Shown: positions 45,102 to 54,200 of the stretch, piece by piece
How positions within the stretch are numbered: the stretch's first letter is position 1
Layout of the letters: every line of letters starts with the position of its first letter
Source of the DNA: Ktedonobacter racemifer DSM 44963
Lineage (GTDB): Bacteria; Chloroflexota; Ktedonobacteria; Ktedonobacterales; Ktedonobacteraceae
Length of the DNA stretch: 64,000 nucleotides
Assembly (NCBI RefSeq): GCF_000178855.1
Contig: NZ_ADVG01000002.1
Span: forward strand, 682,001-746,000
Direction of reading: 5' to 3'
Notes under the pieces: generated by a model
Seen by the model: only the letters and a program-made list of their open reading frames with translations
What the model was told of the DNA's origin: nothing
Database searches by the model: none
Translations under genes and position numbers: made by a program

Positions 45102-45139
45102 GAGAGGGGGAGCAGCGTCGCGACGCTGCTCCCCCTCTC
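45102..45139. terminator. Bidirectional hairpin between glpK and glpD
   Basis: A perfect 38-base palindrome with 19-bp arms (45102-45120 and 45121-45139) in the 70-bp convergent gap. Confidence 0.7.
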
Positions 45140-45154
45140 TGTTCCCTGATCTAC

Positions 45155-46858
45155 TTAGCTCTCTCCAGCCTGCACAGGCTCAATCGCTGGAGCAGCGGAC
45201 TCCTCCTTCAACTCCTGGCGGAAGGCCTGGCTCTTGGCGACCGCCGCCTGATAGCGCTGCTCCTGCGCAGCACGCTCCTCTTCAGACCAGCAACAGAGCG
45301 CGCTCATCTCCTTGAGGATGCGTGGCAGGGCCGCCAGCCCCTGGTCCTGGGTGTAGCCTAGCATTGTCCGCCGCAACAGGAAGTCTTCGGCGTCCACGCA
45401 GAACTCGCGCGCAACAGCGTGATGGATCTGCGCCACAATGTCCAGGTACGCGGGATGGATACGCTCCCCCAATTCTGGCTGCCTGCGCAACAGGGCGAAG
45501 ATGCTTAGCGCCTCTGTCCCATACAGGCTCAACAGGTGTTCTACCTGCTCGTTTGACAGGTTCAGGCCCTCGCTCTCTTTGTAGAGCAGGTCGCGCATAT
45601 AACGCAGGCTCTCGTCCCGCCCCTGGGTTCGAACACTCAGGCGCGCACCAGGCAGAGGGACCTTCGCGGTCTGTGCTCGCGCCGAGAGCCCCAGTTTCTG
45701 GCAGACCATGTCTACAGCGTCTTCCGCGATGTCGCGATAGGCCGTAATCTTGCCACCCACCACCGCCATGTAGCCATGTAGATTATCGGTTTTGGCATAG
45801 TCGACCAGGGCATGCTTACGCGAGACCGCCGATTCGTTGACGCCCTCCTTACGCACCAGGGCACGCAAGCCTGCCGTGGTATAGTAAATCTTGCGCCACT
45901 GCGCCTCCGGGAGAAACGTCTCGACCGAGTCGCGCAGGTAGTCAACATCCTCACCATTGGCGCGCACCAGGTCGGGCGAGTCATCGTAATCCGTATCGGT
46001 CGTGCCCACCCAGGCATAGCCTTGCCAGGGAATGACAAAGAAGAGGCGGTCATCCTTGCGTGCGAAGAGAACCAGGGCGTGATTGCTCGCGGGAGGGGAG
46101 GTAAAGTGAATGCCCTTGGTCATACGCACCCGGTGACTAGGCTTATGCAGCAGCTTGCCCGTCAGGCTATCGAGCCAGGGTCCCGCCGCGTTGATAACCA
46201 GGCGCGCCCGGACCTCGCGCTCTTCTCCACTGCGCTCATGCCGCACCTTGACCCCGGTAATCTCCTCTCCTTCGCGCAACATGCCCGCGACTCGCGTGTG
46301 ATTCCAGATCTGCGCGCCATGGTCGCGTGCATCGAGAATATTCTCCATAACCAGGCGCTCGGTCGATGGCACCTGCGCATCATAGTAGCACAACGCTCCT
46401 TGCAGACCATCGGGATTGAGCAGCGGCTCACGCTTCAACGCCTCTTCCCGATTCCAGAAGTTATGGTTCGGCAGACTCTTATCGTAGGAGAGCAGGTCAT
46501 AGAGGATCATGCCCATTTTGAGCTTGGCGCGATAAAATAGGCTGCGTGACCACATCGGTACGACAAAGCGGAGCGGATTGACCAGGTGAGGGGCAATACG
46601 TAACAAGATCTCGCGCTCGCCCAGGTCCTGGCGCACCAGGCCAAAATCGAACATTTCCAGGTAGCGCAGGCCACCATGAATCAGACGTGTTGAGGTCGAA
46701 GAGGTTCCCGCGGCAAAGTCGTCCTTCTCAAAGAGCACCACGCGTAAGCCACGGAGAGCCGCATCGCGTGCGATACCCGCCCCCACGATTCCTCCGCCAA
46801 TAATAACGACATCGAAAAGCTCTCCTTCGAGCTGTGTGAAAGGAGATATTGTGCTCAT
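45155..46858 (-). CDS. glpD: Glycerol-3-phosphate dehydrogenase GlpD
   Basis: This FAD enzyme of about 567 residues oxidises sn-glycerol-3-phosphate to dihydroxyacetone phosphate and passes electrons to the quinone pool. Seen are the FAD fingerprint DVVIIGGGIVGAGIARDAA, LFEKDDFAAGTSSTSTRLIHGGLRYLE, VINAAGPWLDSL and the C-terminal DAO_C helical domain with EFCVDAEDFLLRRT. An ATG at 46858 and a GTG at 46870 are both possible starts. It works with GlpK. The leader carries an attenuator-like hairpin. Confidence 0.95.
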   Translation of the reverse strand: MSTISPFTQLEGELFDVVIIGGGIVGAGIARDAALRGLRVVLFEKDDFAAGTSSTSTRLIHGGLRYLEMFDFGLVRQDLGEREILLRIAPHLVNPLRFVVPMWSRSLFYRAKLKMGMILYDLLSYDKSLPNHNFWNREEALKREPLLNPDGLQGALCYYDAQVPSTERLVMENILDARDHGAQIWNHTRVAGMLREGEEITGVKVRHERSGEEREVRARLVINAAGPWLDSLTGKLLHKPSHRVRMTKGIHFTSPPASNHALVLFARKDDRLFFVIPWQGYAWVGTTDTDYDDSPDLVRANGEDVDYLRDSVETFLPEAQWRKIYYTTAGLRALVRKEGVNESAVSRKHALVDYAKTDNLHGYMAVVGGKITAYRDIAEDAVDMVCQKLGLSARAQTAKVPLPGARLSVRTQGRDESLRYMRDLLYKESEGLNLSNEQVEHLLSLYGTEALSIFALLRRQPELGERIHPAYLDIVAQIHHAVAREFCVDAEDFLLRRTMLGYTQDQGLAALPRILKEMSALCCWSEEERAAQEQRYQAAVAKSQAFRQELKEESAAPAIEPVQAGES

Positions 46859-46920
46859 AGCCTGTTCCACTCCAGTCTTCTTTCATAACTCTCTATCTTT
46901 ACTATGCCTACCTGCCAGAA

Positions 46921-46968
46921 GAGAAATAAAAAAAGCCCTAAGCCTTCTTTATCTATCTTCGGCTCAGG
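46921..46968 (-). promoter_or_regulatory. Leader terminator / attenuator upstream of glpD
   Basis: On the minus strand CCTGAGCC (46968-46961) can pair with GGCTTAGG (46944-46937), followed by a run of seven T and further A/T. The hairpin stands about 70 bp before glpD, with no minus-strand gene upstream that would need a terminator. It therefore looks like a transcription attenuator, as in the GlpP-controlled glpD leader of Bacillus. That regulation is inference. Confidence 0.5.
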
Positions 46969-47360
46969 ACTTTTCAAATCAGTGTCCCAGGTTATATTAC
47001 GGTGCAATCAAATCAATCGCTCCATGCTTGCATATGAGCGCGCTGACTGCCGTGTTTTTTAGCTACAATATTTTTTACCATTCAATTATACCTGAAGCAT
47101 GGGTATTTGTCAATTTTTTTGGTTCCCTCGTTCCTTCGCGCCTACGGCGCCCTTGGGTAAGGGGTATGGGACACAGGGACCTCATGCACACGTCTCTGCC
47201 AGAGGCCATTTGGGTTTGACGCAGACGCTACCTGGATGTTACCTTTATAACAGTATGCAGAGCTACTGCCCGACGCATGCTTTAGCAGCGTTGAGCCTCA
47301 CACCACCCCGGACTTTTTCGCCAGCGATCCAGCCAAGCTATTTCAGAGGAGAGATCTCTT
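46969..47360 (+). other. Divergent gap between glpD leader and Eis-like gene
   Basis: About 390 bp, AT-rich in 46990-47125. It includes a CGCGCCTACGGCGC-GGTAAGG motif at 47135-47165 resembling segments at 30000 and 61024. No ORF. Confidence 0.35.
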
Positions 47361-48635
47361 ATGACCATCGTTGTTCGTCAACTTGCGACGCCAGAGGAGA
47401 TGGACCAGCAGTTTATCTGGTCCGACCAGGCATTCTCGCCCACGCCCAATCCCGCCAATGCTCGCACCTGGGGTCAGACTGTCTTGACGCAGCCCGACTT
47501 CCGTCCCCAACAACTGCGCGGCGCCTTCCGCGACGAGGCTCACCTGGGCGGCTATGCGCTCTATGAATGGACAATGCGCATTGGCGAGGCTCGTATCTCC
47601 ACAGGTTGCATTGGCATGGTTGTCACCGATTCCAGCCAGCGTAAGCAAGGAGTGGCAACGGCCTTGATGCATGATGCGATCCAGTTTGCGCGCGAACAGG
47701 GTCATAGCCTGCTCCTGCTGGATGGCATTCCCAATTTCTATTATCGCTATGGCTATACCGATGTCTTTGATTCCTCCACTGAGGAGATCAATCGCGCGGC
47801 TATCCTGGCTCATCCCGCAAGCGCCCATACCGTGCGCCAGGCCACGCCAGAGGACGCGCAGTCCATACGCGATCTCTATGAGCGCCGCCTGAGCGGCTTT
47901 ACTGGCAGCTTTGAGCGCTCGCGCGAGAAACAGGAATACCTGTTGCGCCACCGCTTTGGCAAAAATACAGTCTTGCTCGCCACGTCTCCGGAGGGCCAGG
48001 TTGAGGGCTATGTGCTTGCTTCACGCGCTCCAAGCCCGGCCGTGGCTCTGGAGCTCTGTGCTGACAACTGGCCTGCCCAGATCGCACTCATGCAGGCACA
48101 CGCGCACCTCTCTGATGGACCAGAGGCACCAGCGACGCATACCTATTACCTTCCGCCCACCTCAGAAGAACTCTATCGCGCCATCGCCCATCTCGAAGTC
48201 CCCGATACCTCTCAGTGGGGCAATCCTTCCGCTGAATGGGGCATCCGCACAGTGCAGGCACACCATCGCTACGCGGGCTGGATGGGGCGCATTGTTCATC
48301 TGCCGACCTTCCTCGATGCCCTGCTGCCCGAGTTGCAAGCGCGCTGGCGCCGCTCCCTGGCCCACTGGTCAGGCGAGCTACATTTCCTGGTGGGCGAGGA
48401 AAGCTATACGCTTGGCATCTCTGGATCCGAGCTTCAGGGCACCACGAAGCCAAACGATAACGCGAGCACCTTCCAATGCTCACCTCAGGACTTCGCACAA
48501 CTGGTCCTTGGCTATCGCCCTCTCTCGTGGGTTCTCACACAGCAGCCACAAGAGCTTTCGCCGACTGAGCAGGCCGTGTTGCAACACCTCTTTCCGCCCA
48601 GCCAACCCTGGATCAGTTTTAGCGACTGGTTCTAG
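47361..48635 (+). CDS. Eis-like GNAT N-acetyltransferase
   Basis: This 424-residue protein has an N-terminal GNAT domain: GCIGMVVTDSSQRKQGVATALM, with the acetyl-CoA loop in the form RKQGVA, and LLLDGIPNFYYRYGYTD. A second, degenerate GNAT-like part and a C-terminal SCP2-like domain complete the layout, the same three-part arrangement as Eis/RimI-type enhanced-intracellular-survival proteins. Those acetylate lysines or aminoglycosides; the substrate here is unknown. GAGGAG precedes ATG 47361. It is monocistronic and closed by a long perfect hairpin. Confidence 0.8.
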   Translation: MTIVVRQLATPEEMDQQFIWSDQAFSPTPNPANARTWGQTVLTQPDFRPQQLRGAFRDEAHLGGYALYEWTMRIGEARISTGCIGMVVTDSSQRKQGVATALMHDAIQFAREQGHSLLLLDGIPNFYYRYGYTDVFDSSTEEINRAAILAHPASAHTVRQATPEDAQSIRDLYERRLSGFTGSFERSREKQEYLLRHRFGKNTVLLATSPEGQVEGYVLASRAPSPAVALELCADNWPAQIALMQAHAHLSDGPEAPATHTYYLPPTSEELYRAIAHLEVPDTSQWGNPSAEWGIRTVQAHHRYAGWMGRIVHLPTFLDALLPELQARWRRSLAHWSGELHFLVGEESYTLGISGSELQGTTKPNDNASTFQCSPQDFAQLVLGYRPLSWVLTQQPQELSPTEQAVLQHLFPPSQPWISFSDWF

Positions 48636-48640
48636 TTGCC

Positions 48641-48710
48641 AGACGCTGCGAACGCATGCATCTACATATTATGGTCCCATAATATGTAGATGCATGCGTT
48701 CGCAGCGTCT
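48641..48710. terminator. Perfect 34-bp inverted repeat between convergent genes
   Basis: Arms 48641-48674 and 48677-48710 match perfectly with a 2-base loop. It lies 5 bp after the acetyltransferase stop and 18 bp before the kinase-NACHT 3' end. No T-tract. Confidence 0.65.
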
Positions 48711-48727
48711 CTACAGCCACAATCTTC

Positions 48728-51700
48728 CTACTGTTTTGTACGCCGCTCTCGTACCAGCAAGATGCCCTCATGGGGGGCCATCTGCCCCTGAATACGTTTC
48801 TCCAGCAAGACGAGAGCAATGTAGAGGTCCAGGTAGTGCCCCAGCACACGTTCAACAGACGCTTCCGCCTGCTGTAGACCCCTACCTGCTACCATCCCGG
48901 AATGCTCTTCACTACCCTGACCAGGTGAACCCGAGGGGCGCGCCCACCAGTCATAGACATAGAGTGCCAGCGAGAGCAAAATACTTCTCACATACCTGCG
49001 CAGATAGTCCTCGCTCTCATTATTCTGTCTCGATGCCTCTTCATAGAGGGGCATGAGACGCGAACGATCCAGCATAAAAGCCAGCATCCGCTCCAACTCG
49101 TGCATCTGCAGACGCACACGCTGAAACTCGCGCGCACTATTGCGCACAAAAGCTGCCAGGTGCTCCTGCATAAAGGCAAAGGTAGGCGCCAGGTCGCGAC
49201 CACGATCCAGGTTGCAGGCATTCTCACGCGTGCATGCCAGCGTCAAGAGACGGTCATAGGAGAGCGGGCGCCCCTGATCTAAATCCATGCTGCTGGCAAG
49301 CGCGACAACGTGCGCGCGTTGTATGGCTCGCTTAAGCGCCTGGGCCTGCTCGACTCTGAACTGGATCTTGCGCACACGCATAAGGGCGCGCTCGCTCTCC
49401 CTGGTCTCCGCAAGCGAGTACGCGCCAGAGAGGGCGTGGTAGAAAGAGCTGAGCAACGGCTCCATCTGCGCGAGCAGCTCTCCCAGTATGGTGGCAATGT
49501 CGCCAACCAATTGTAAGGGAAGTTCGTGCTCCCAGATATGGAGCAGTATTTTATACATATCCTGCATAACAGGCTTACCATAGATCTTGAGTAACGCCTG
49601 CACACACTCGATAACGCGTGTCAGGGTCTGCTCCAGCTCCTGGCTGAGTTTGCTATTATAGGTGAGATCCTGCTTATACACTTCCATGAGGATGCGTCGC
49701 ATGGCCTCAGGTGATGAGGCGCCCTCTTCGACCCAGGCAAATCCCTGGCCCTGCTCCACCCAGTAGCCTAGCGTGGCGGACAGCCTGGATCTGATACTCT
49801 TATCCGCGCCTATCAGCCGGGCCTCAGCATGCGTGGGCAAGCGGTAATACCAGGCACCAGGCTCCCGCCCATTGAGCCAGTCACAGAACGCCACAGCGTC
49901 CGTTGGGCGCATTCCCAGTACGGGCATATGCCCCTGCCCATATTCAAAGATGGAAATAGGCAAATGGTCTGGCAAGCAGTTATTGCCTTGAGCGCGCTGC
50001 TCATCCAGGAAGAGCTGGTACTCAGCACAGGTCACAAAAGAGGGGTTGAGATAGACCTCTCCATGCAGGTGCAGCATCTGCTGTAAGCGACGGGTGAGCA
50101 GGACATTGGTAATCAAACGCCGCCGCTCTACATCGCTATCCTCTACCCCCTGCTTGAGCAAGGTCTCCAGGCGTAGGCGAACCTCAGGCTGGACTTTCAA
50201 GGCTTCGCGCTGGCATTCAAGGGCCAGGGTCAGCGTGGCGACCGAGGTCTGAGCGTCCAAGCAGGCGGCGATAACAGGGGTGGCATCGGCCTGAGCACAG
50301 TAGAGGCGGATCGTTTCATGCCACCAGCTAATAGCAATCTGCTCTACCAGGAAGTTGCCCAGCCCCTCCTCTTTGATATGCACAGCGGCCAGGTACTCTT
50401 GAAAGGTGAGGTGCGCGAAACTATATACCCCCTGCTCCCGCTCCAGTAAGAGGCCACTCGTGTTCTCCAACTGGCGTAAAAAGGCCGCTGGTTCCAGGCT
50501 CGTGCCGAGCTGGGATAGCGGCGCCTGAATGATGCGACAGGCGTCTTCAAAGGGAATATCGCGTATCCCCATACAGAGCATCGAGAAAGCCAGGGAGCGC
50601 AATACCTCGCGTTTCTGCGCCACGGTAAAGTCTAGCGCAATGCCTTTCGCCTCCTGGCGCTTGCCCAGGAAGACATCACAGATCTCGTCATAGAGCATCA
50701 CACGCTTCACTGGTAGTGTATCGCGATAGCGGTGCACCGTCGCGATCATCGTCAGCAAGAGGGGATTGACCGCCAGGGCTATCAGCGCCGGATTTTCATA
50801 CAGACGCCCCAGCAAATCGTCCGCGCCGCTCCGCGCTTTCGCTCGTACTTCCAGGTCGTCGCGCTGGGCGCTCATAATTTCATTGGCCTGGTACCAGTTA
50901 TAGATAAAGCGCTCGACCTGGGCACGTGTAAAGACGCTCATCTCCAGCACAGTAACGCCCGTCAGCGGGTTACTCCGGTAGCCAAAGGGGCGCGAGGTAA
51001 TAATAAAGCGGTTCTGGCCATAGACGAGCATCTGCTGCTGCACCCAGTTCACCACCTGCTTGCGCGCCTGGAGATCTGCGACCTCGTCAATACCATCCAG
51101 AAAGATTAGGCAATTGCCACTCTCCAGGCGCTGCTTCAACCAGCCTGCGGGCATACTCTGCCGCCAATATTTCTTGTGGTGATCAGCAGCGGCTTCCTCT
51201 AAGGTATAGCGCTCGCCGCGACGTTTGATGGTCTGAGCATGATCGCGCAGGAAGAGCAGAACCGGCAGTTTTGTGGGAATAGCACTCCCCTGCTCCAATC
51301 TGCGTCGGCTCGCCAGCGTCAGCACCATATGCTTTAAAAGCGTTGTCTTACCACTGCCAGGGGAGCCAACAACCACAAAATGTTGCTGCTGTAAGGCCGG
51401 AGATGCGAGAAAATCCCAGATCTGGTGCTCGCCCGGCGCAAGATCCGGACGCACACGCAATGGGTCAGCCGATACCTGGTGGACGGGCGTTGGCACCATA
51501 CTCAGCTCGACAAAGACTTGCTCCAGGGCCAGCGTATACATACTCTGCGTTCCTAGACCCTTCACATCCAGGTCGCGATGCTGGGAGAGCAGATAGTGGC
51601 AGTAACGCTTATGCACGCTTGAGAGGTTCCACTGCATACGGACATCTAGCCAGCTTGCAATCTGCTTAACGGCAACCAGGGGCGCGGTCAGCAGGTGTAC

Positions 51701-52597
51701 AGGCGTGTCCACCTGCTGAGCGGGAACTGGTATCATGCCCGTGGTGGTGGAGAGCCGTGCTTCAGAAGACGCTTCTATTGTGTTGGCCGCCTCCGCGAGC
51801 GCCAGCGCAAAGGTCTCGACTGTGGAGAAACGCTGCTGGGGTTCTTTGGCGAGAGCGGTTTGAATGACCTGTTCGACGGCCAGGGGGAGCGAGGACCGCT
51901 TGGCGCGCAAAGAGGGAATATCCGCGAAGAGGTGCTGGCTCCCAATCTCGGCCAGCGTTCCCTGAAAAGGGGGCGCGCCTGTCAGCAGTTCATATGCAAT
52001 GACCGCCAGGGCGTACTGATCGCTGGCGGCACAGGGATTCCCCTGATGCTGCTCAGGGGCCATGTAGGCAACGGTTCCACCAAAGTGGGGCTGGCTACGC
52101 AAATACGAACTACGCAAGATAACGGCGATGCCAAAATCGCTGAGCTGGTACTGCCCTTGCGCACCAATCAGCACATTCTCTGGTTTGACATCCCGGTGGA
52201 CGATCCCTCTCTCGTGCGCATATTGCAGCGCTGCCGCAAGTTGCTTAATACAAGCCACAACCTCAAGCAGAGAGAGCGTATTCCCCCTCTCACAGCGCTG
52301 ACGCAGCGTTCCATGGGGGGCATACTCGACGACAAGAAAGGGAATACGCTCTCTCCCTTCAAGGCCGAAGTCGAGCACATGGACGATGTTCGGATGATTG
52401 AGCGCGGCAATCGTACGCGCCTCTTGCAAAAAAGCCTGCACATCTTGATAGAGAAATGCCGTTTGTTGAACTTTGATCGCGGCCTGGCGCTCCAGGTAGA
52501 GATGCTGGCCCAGGTACACTTCTGCGTAACTTCCCTCTCCAAGCAGGCGTACAAGTTGATAACTACCAAATTGCGCCCCAACACGGTCAACCATCAT
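48728..52597 (-). CDS. Ser/Thr kinase - NACHT NTPase - partial FGE domain fusion
   Basis: This 1289-residue soluble protein starts with a Hanks kinase (about 13-270): GEGSYAEVYLG, AIKV (K42), IVHRDVKPENVL with HRD at 134-136, SDFG at 153-156, YMAPEQ. A linker follows, then a NACHT-type STAND NTPase (about 400-740): Walker A GSPGSGKTT (411-419), Walker B LIFLDGIDEV (497-506), sensor FIITSRP (531-537) and FAHLTFQEYLAA (727-738). Residues about 849-960 look like the N-terminal half of an FGE-sulfatase domain (FVTCAEYQLFL, TDAVAFCDWLNG, YRLPTHAEARLI) without its RGGSW...GFR half. The remaining 330 residues are helical and unassigned. STAND proteins of this type act as signal or phage sensors; that role is inferred. 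The start overlaps the iscB stop. Confidence 0.85.
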   Translation of the reverse strand: MMVDRVGAQFGSYQLVRLLGEGSYAEVYLGQHLYLERQAAIKVQQTAFLYQDVQAFLQEARTIAALNHPNIVHVLDFGLEGRERIPFLVVEYAPHGTLRQRCERGNTLSLLEVVACIKQLAAALQYAHERGIVHRDVKPENVLIGAQGQYQLSDFGIAVILRSSYLRSQPHFGGTVAYMAPEQHQGNPCAASDQYALAVIAYELLTGAPPFQGTLAEIGSQHLFADIPSLRAKRSSLPLAVEQVIQTALAKEPQQRFSTVETFALALAEAANTIEASSEARLSTTTGMIPVPAQQVDTPVHLLTAPLVAVKQIASWLDVRMQWNLSSVHKRYCHYLLSQHRDLDVKGLGTQSMYTLALEQVFVELSMVPTPVHQVSADPLRVRPDLAPGEHQIWDFLASPALQQQHFVVVGSPGSGKTTLLKHMVLTLASRRRLEQGSAIPTKLPVLLFLRDHAQTIKRRGERYTLEEAAADHHKKYWRQSMPAGWLKQRLESGNCLIFLDGIDEVADLQARKQVVNWVQQQMLVYGQNRFIITSRPFGYRSNPLTGVTVLEMSVFTRAQVERFIYNWYQANEIMSAQRDDLEVRAKARSGADDLLGRLYENPALIALAVNPLLLTMIATVHRYRDTLPVKRVMLYDEICDVFLGKRQEAKGIALDFTVAQKREVLRSLAFSMLCMGIRDIPFEDACRIIQAPLSQLGTSLEPAAFLRQLENTSGLLLEREQGVYSFAHLTFQEYLAAVHIKEEGLGNFLVEQIAISWWHETIRLYCAQADATPVIAACLDAQTSVATLTLALECQREALKVQPEVRLRLETLLKQGVEDSDVERRRLITNVLLTRRLQQMLHLHGEVYLNPSFVTCAEYQLFLDEQRAQGNNCLPDHLPISIFEYGQGHMPVLGMRPTDAVAFCDWLNGREPGAWYYRLPTHAEARLIGADKSIRSRLSATLGYWVEQGQGFAWVEEGASSPEAMRRILMEVYKQDLTYNSKLSQELEQTLTRVIECVQALLKIYGKPVMQDMYKILLHIWEHELPLQLVGDIATILGELLAQMEPLLSSFYHALSGAYSLAETRESERALMRVRKIQFRVEQAQALKRAIQRAHVVALASSMDLDQGRPLSYDRLLTLACTRENACNLDRGRDLAPTFAFMQEHLAAFVRNSAREFQRVRLQMHELERMLAFMLDRSRLMPLYEEASRQNNESEDYLRRYVRSILLSLALYVYDWWARPSGSPGQGSEEHSGMVAGRGLQQAEASVERVLGHYLDLYIALVLLEKRIQGQMAPHEGILLVRERRTKQ

Positions 52598-53916
52598 CCA
52601 ATCGCGCCATGCGGGGCCCCCTGGCTTGAGACATGGGGAGGAGCATGGCGCACTCCTTTCTGTGTATACTCATAGCCGTCAGCGCGTTGCACACATCGCA
52701 TATATTTGGGGTGAATATCGACCTTCCCAAGTCGGAACGAAGGCCGATGACGAATCGCTATGCGTCCCTCATATGTCCCTTTAGGAGTAACAGCTTTGAC
52801 CATATCACCCGTTTGATATCCCAAAAAGGTCTTTTTGCGTGCTTTGTGTTGTTTGGGGAAGCCATATGTGTCAGGGACACACATTTGTCTTCTTCCATGC
52901 CCCGTAGCTTTCATGTGCAGCGGGACAAGTCCTTTCCAAGAGAGTGTCACAGGGGTACTCTTCCCTACACAAGCGGCATCGAGCCAATGCGTTTTCGCTA
53001 GCCCTCTTGTGGTGCGATTGTACTTTGTCAAGCCGCCACTGCCGCACTCGACAGGCAATCCAAACGTCTTGAGCCGTTCCAATAAGGCCCATCGCGTGAT
53101 ATTCACGGCACTGGCATCCTTGAGTGGTTTCTTGACCTGTGCCAAAATCCGCTTGAGCACATCAGGCTTTTTTGCAAGGAACACGCGAATATCCTGCGTG
53201 CCTTTGGCAGTATTGCATGGTTCACAAGCCAGAGTAAGATTGCTCATTCTGTTTGTGCCACTCTTGGCGCGAGGATGAATATGCTCAACCTGCAAAGGAA
53301 CGTTTTGCGCACCACAATAGGCGCAGGTCCGTTCCCATTTTTCGAGCAAGTATTCCCTCACCTCGTAGCCTTGAAGCGTCCCTTGCTGATATTCGACGCC
53401 TGCAATATCAGGATTCTCTATCAGTTGCAGATCAAACTTGACCAATTCCTGACTCAAAGCCGTAATGGGAGCCAAGCGACACAAGCGAGCTACCCACGTG
53501 AGGATATTGGCAAGGCGACTTTCCAACGAGGGTGGCAACCACCCTTTCTTCCTCCGTCGATTCTGAAATCGTGGCTTTCTGTAGCGTGTTTTGCGGTGAC
53601 GTCGGTTGCGCCGAACCGCACGCCTACTATCTAAGCCATCTTTAATAGCTTGCCCTCGATGCTCAAGTTCAGCCGCGAAGATCATCTTGCCGTTGGCATC
53701 ATTCACCAGGGCAATCCCTGTAGTTTTGCTGCCAGGGTCAAGTTTGAGGCGCAACGGTTGCACCTCTGGTTGCTCAACCACACGCTTGAGCACAATGGTA
53801 AACGGGTATCTACGAAACACACTCGCTTTGCCTTGGGTGAGCAGAAGCCGTGCGCGTGCAGGATGCACCGGGTTTAAGGGTTTGGAGTCACTATCAATCA
53901 CAAACACGTTGCTCAA
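52594..53916 (-). CDS. iscB: RNA-guided nuclease IscB
   Basis: This 440-residue Cas9-like OrfB protein has a PLMP-type N-terminal domain (NVFVIDSDSKPLNPVHPARA), RuvC-I with D60 in LKLDPGSKTTGI, and an Arg-rich bridge helix (about 98-117). RuvC-II contains E157 in SQELVKFD. The HNH domain (198-240) has CAYCG, VEHIHPRAKSG and CEPCNTAKG; RuvC-III has H310/D313 in HWLDAAC. A C-terminal TAM-interacting region of about 120 residues follows. All catalytic residues are present, so it is probably an active nuclease guided by an omega-RNA. No TnpA is linked. Its stop codon sits within the ATGATG start of the kinase-NACHT gene. Ktedonobacter racemifer is known to carry many IscB loci, which agrees with the likely host group. 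Confidence 0.93.
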   Translation of the reverse strand: MSNVFVIDSDSKPLNPVHPARARLLLTQGKASVFRRYPFTIVLKRVVEQPEVQPLRLKLDPGSKTTGIALVNDANGKMIFAAELEHRGQAIKDGLDSRRAVRRNRRHRKTRYRKPRFQNRRRKKGWLPPSLESRLANILTWVARLCRLAPITALSQELVKFDLQLIENPDIAGVEYQQGTLQGYEVREYLLEKWERTCAYCGAQNVPLQVEHIHPRAKSGTNRMSNLTLACEPCNTAKGTQDIRVFLAKKPDVLKRILAQVKKPLKDASAVNITRWALLERLKTFGLPVECGSGGLTKYNRTTRGLAKTHWLDAACVGKSTPVTLSWKGLVPLHMKATGHGRRQMCVPDTYGFPKQHKARKKTFLGYQTGDMVKAVTPKGTYEGRIAIRHRPSFRLGKVDIHPKYMRCVQRADGYEYTQKGVRHAPPHVSSQGAPHGAIG

Positions 53917-54200
53917 GTTGAGCCTCTACTTTCGTAGGTAATGGTTGCCTCGATAAGGATAGTGGGCGGTACTTTTTCCCGAGCACTGCATAACACCCCG
54001 TTTTGCTGTTTAACCCAGGAATTCTAGAGCTACAGGCTGGCACGCACCCGTAGGTAGGAACGCAAACACTCCCCGACTATCGTAGCCCGATAACCTCTTG
54101 CCGAAACAAAAGGCTCATGGCTGAATCTGGTCAAGTCCAGACTTGCCGAAACAAGCCCCTGCCGCAGAGGCATGGGGTACCTGACCAGAACATCTCCTAC
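52600..54200 (-). mobile_element. IscB-bearing element (IS200/IS605-like, no transposase)
   Basis: The element is inferred to run from the structured RNA at its left end (near 54190) to a small hairpin at its right end (52618-52638, CCCC/GGGG stem with a CTTGAG loop region) just before the kinase start. Boundaries are approximate: such elements have no terminal inverted repeats or target duplications to fix them. Confidence 0.4.

Noticed and set aside
48728..52597. Diversity-generating retroelement target
   Set aside because: An FGE-like part on a NACHT protein prompted the idea, but no reverse transcriptase, template repeat or adenine-biased variable repeat was seen, and the FGE half that would vary is missing.
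51695..52675. Plus-strand frame opposite the kinase domain
   Set aside because: Antisense of conserved kinase motifs; no independent similarity or ribosome site.
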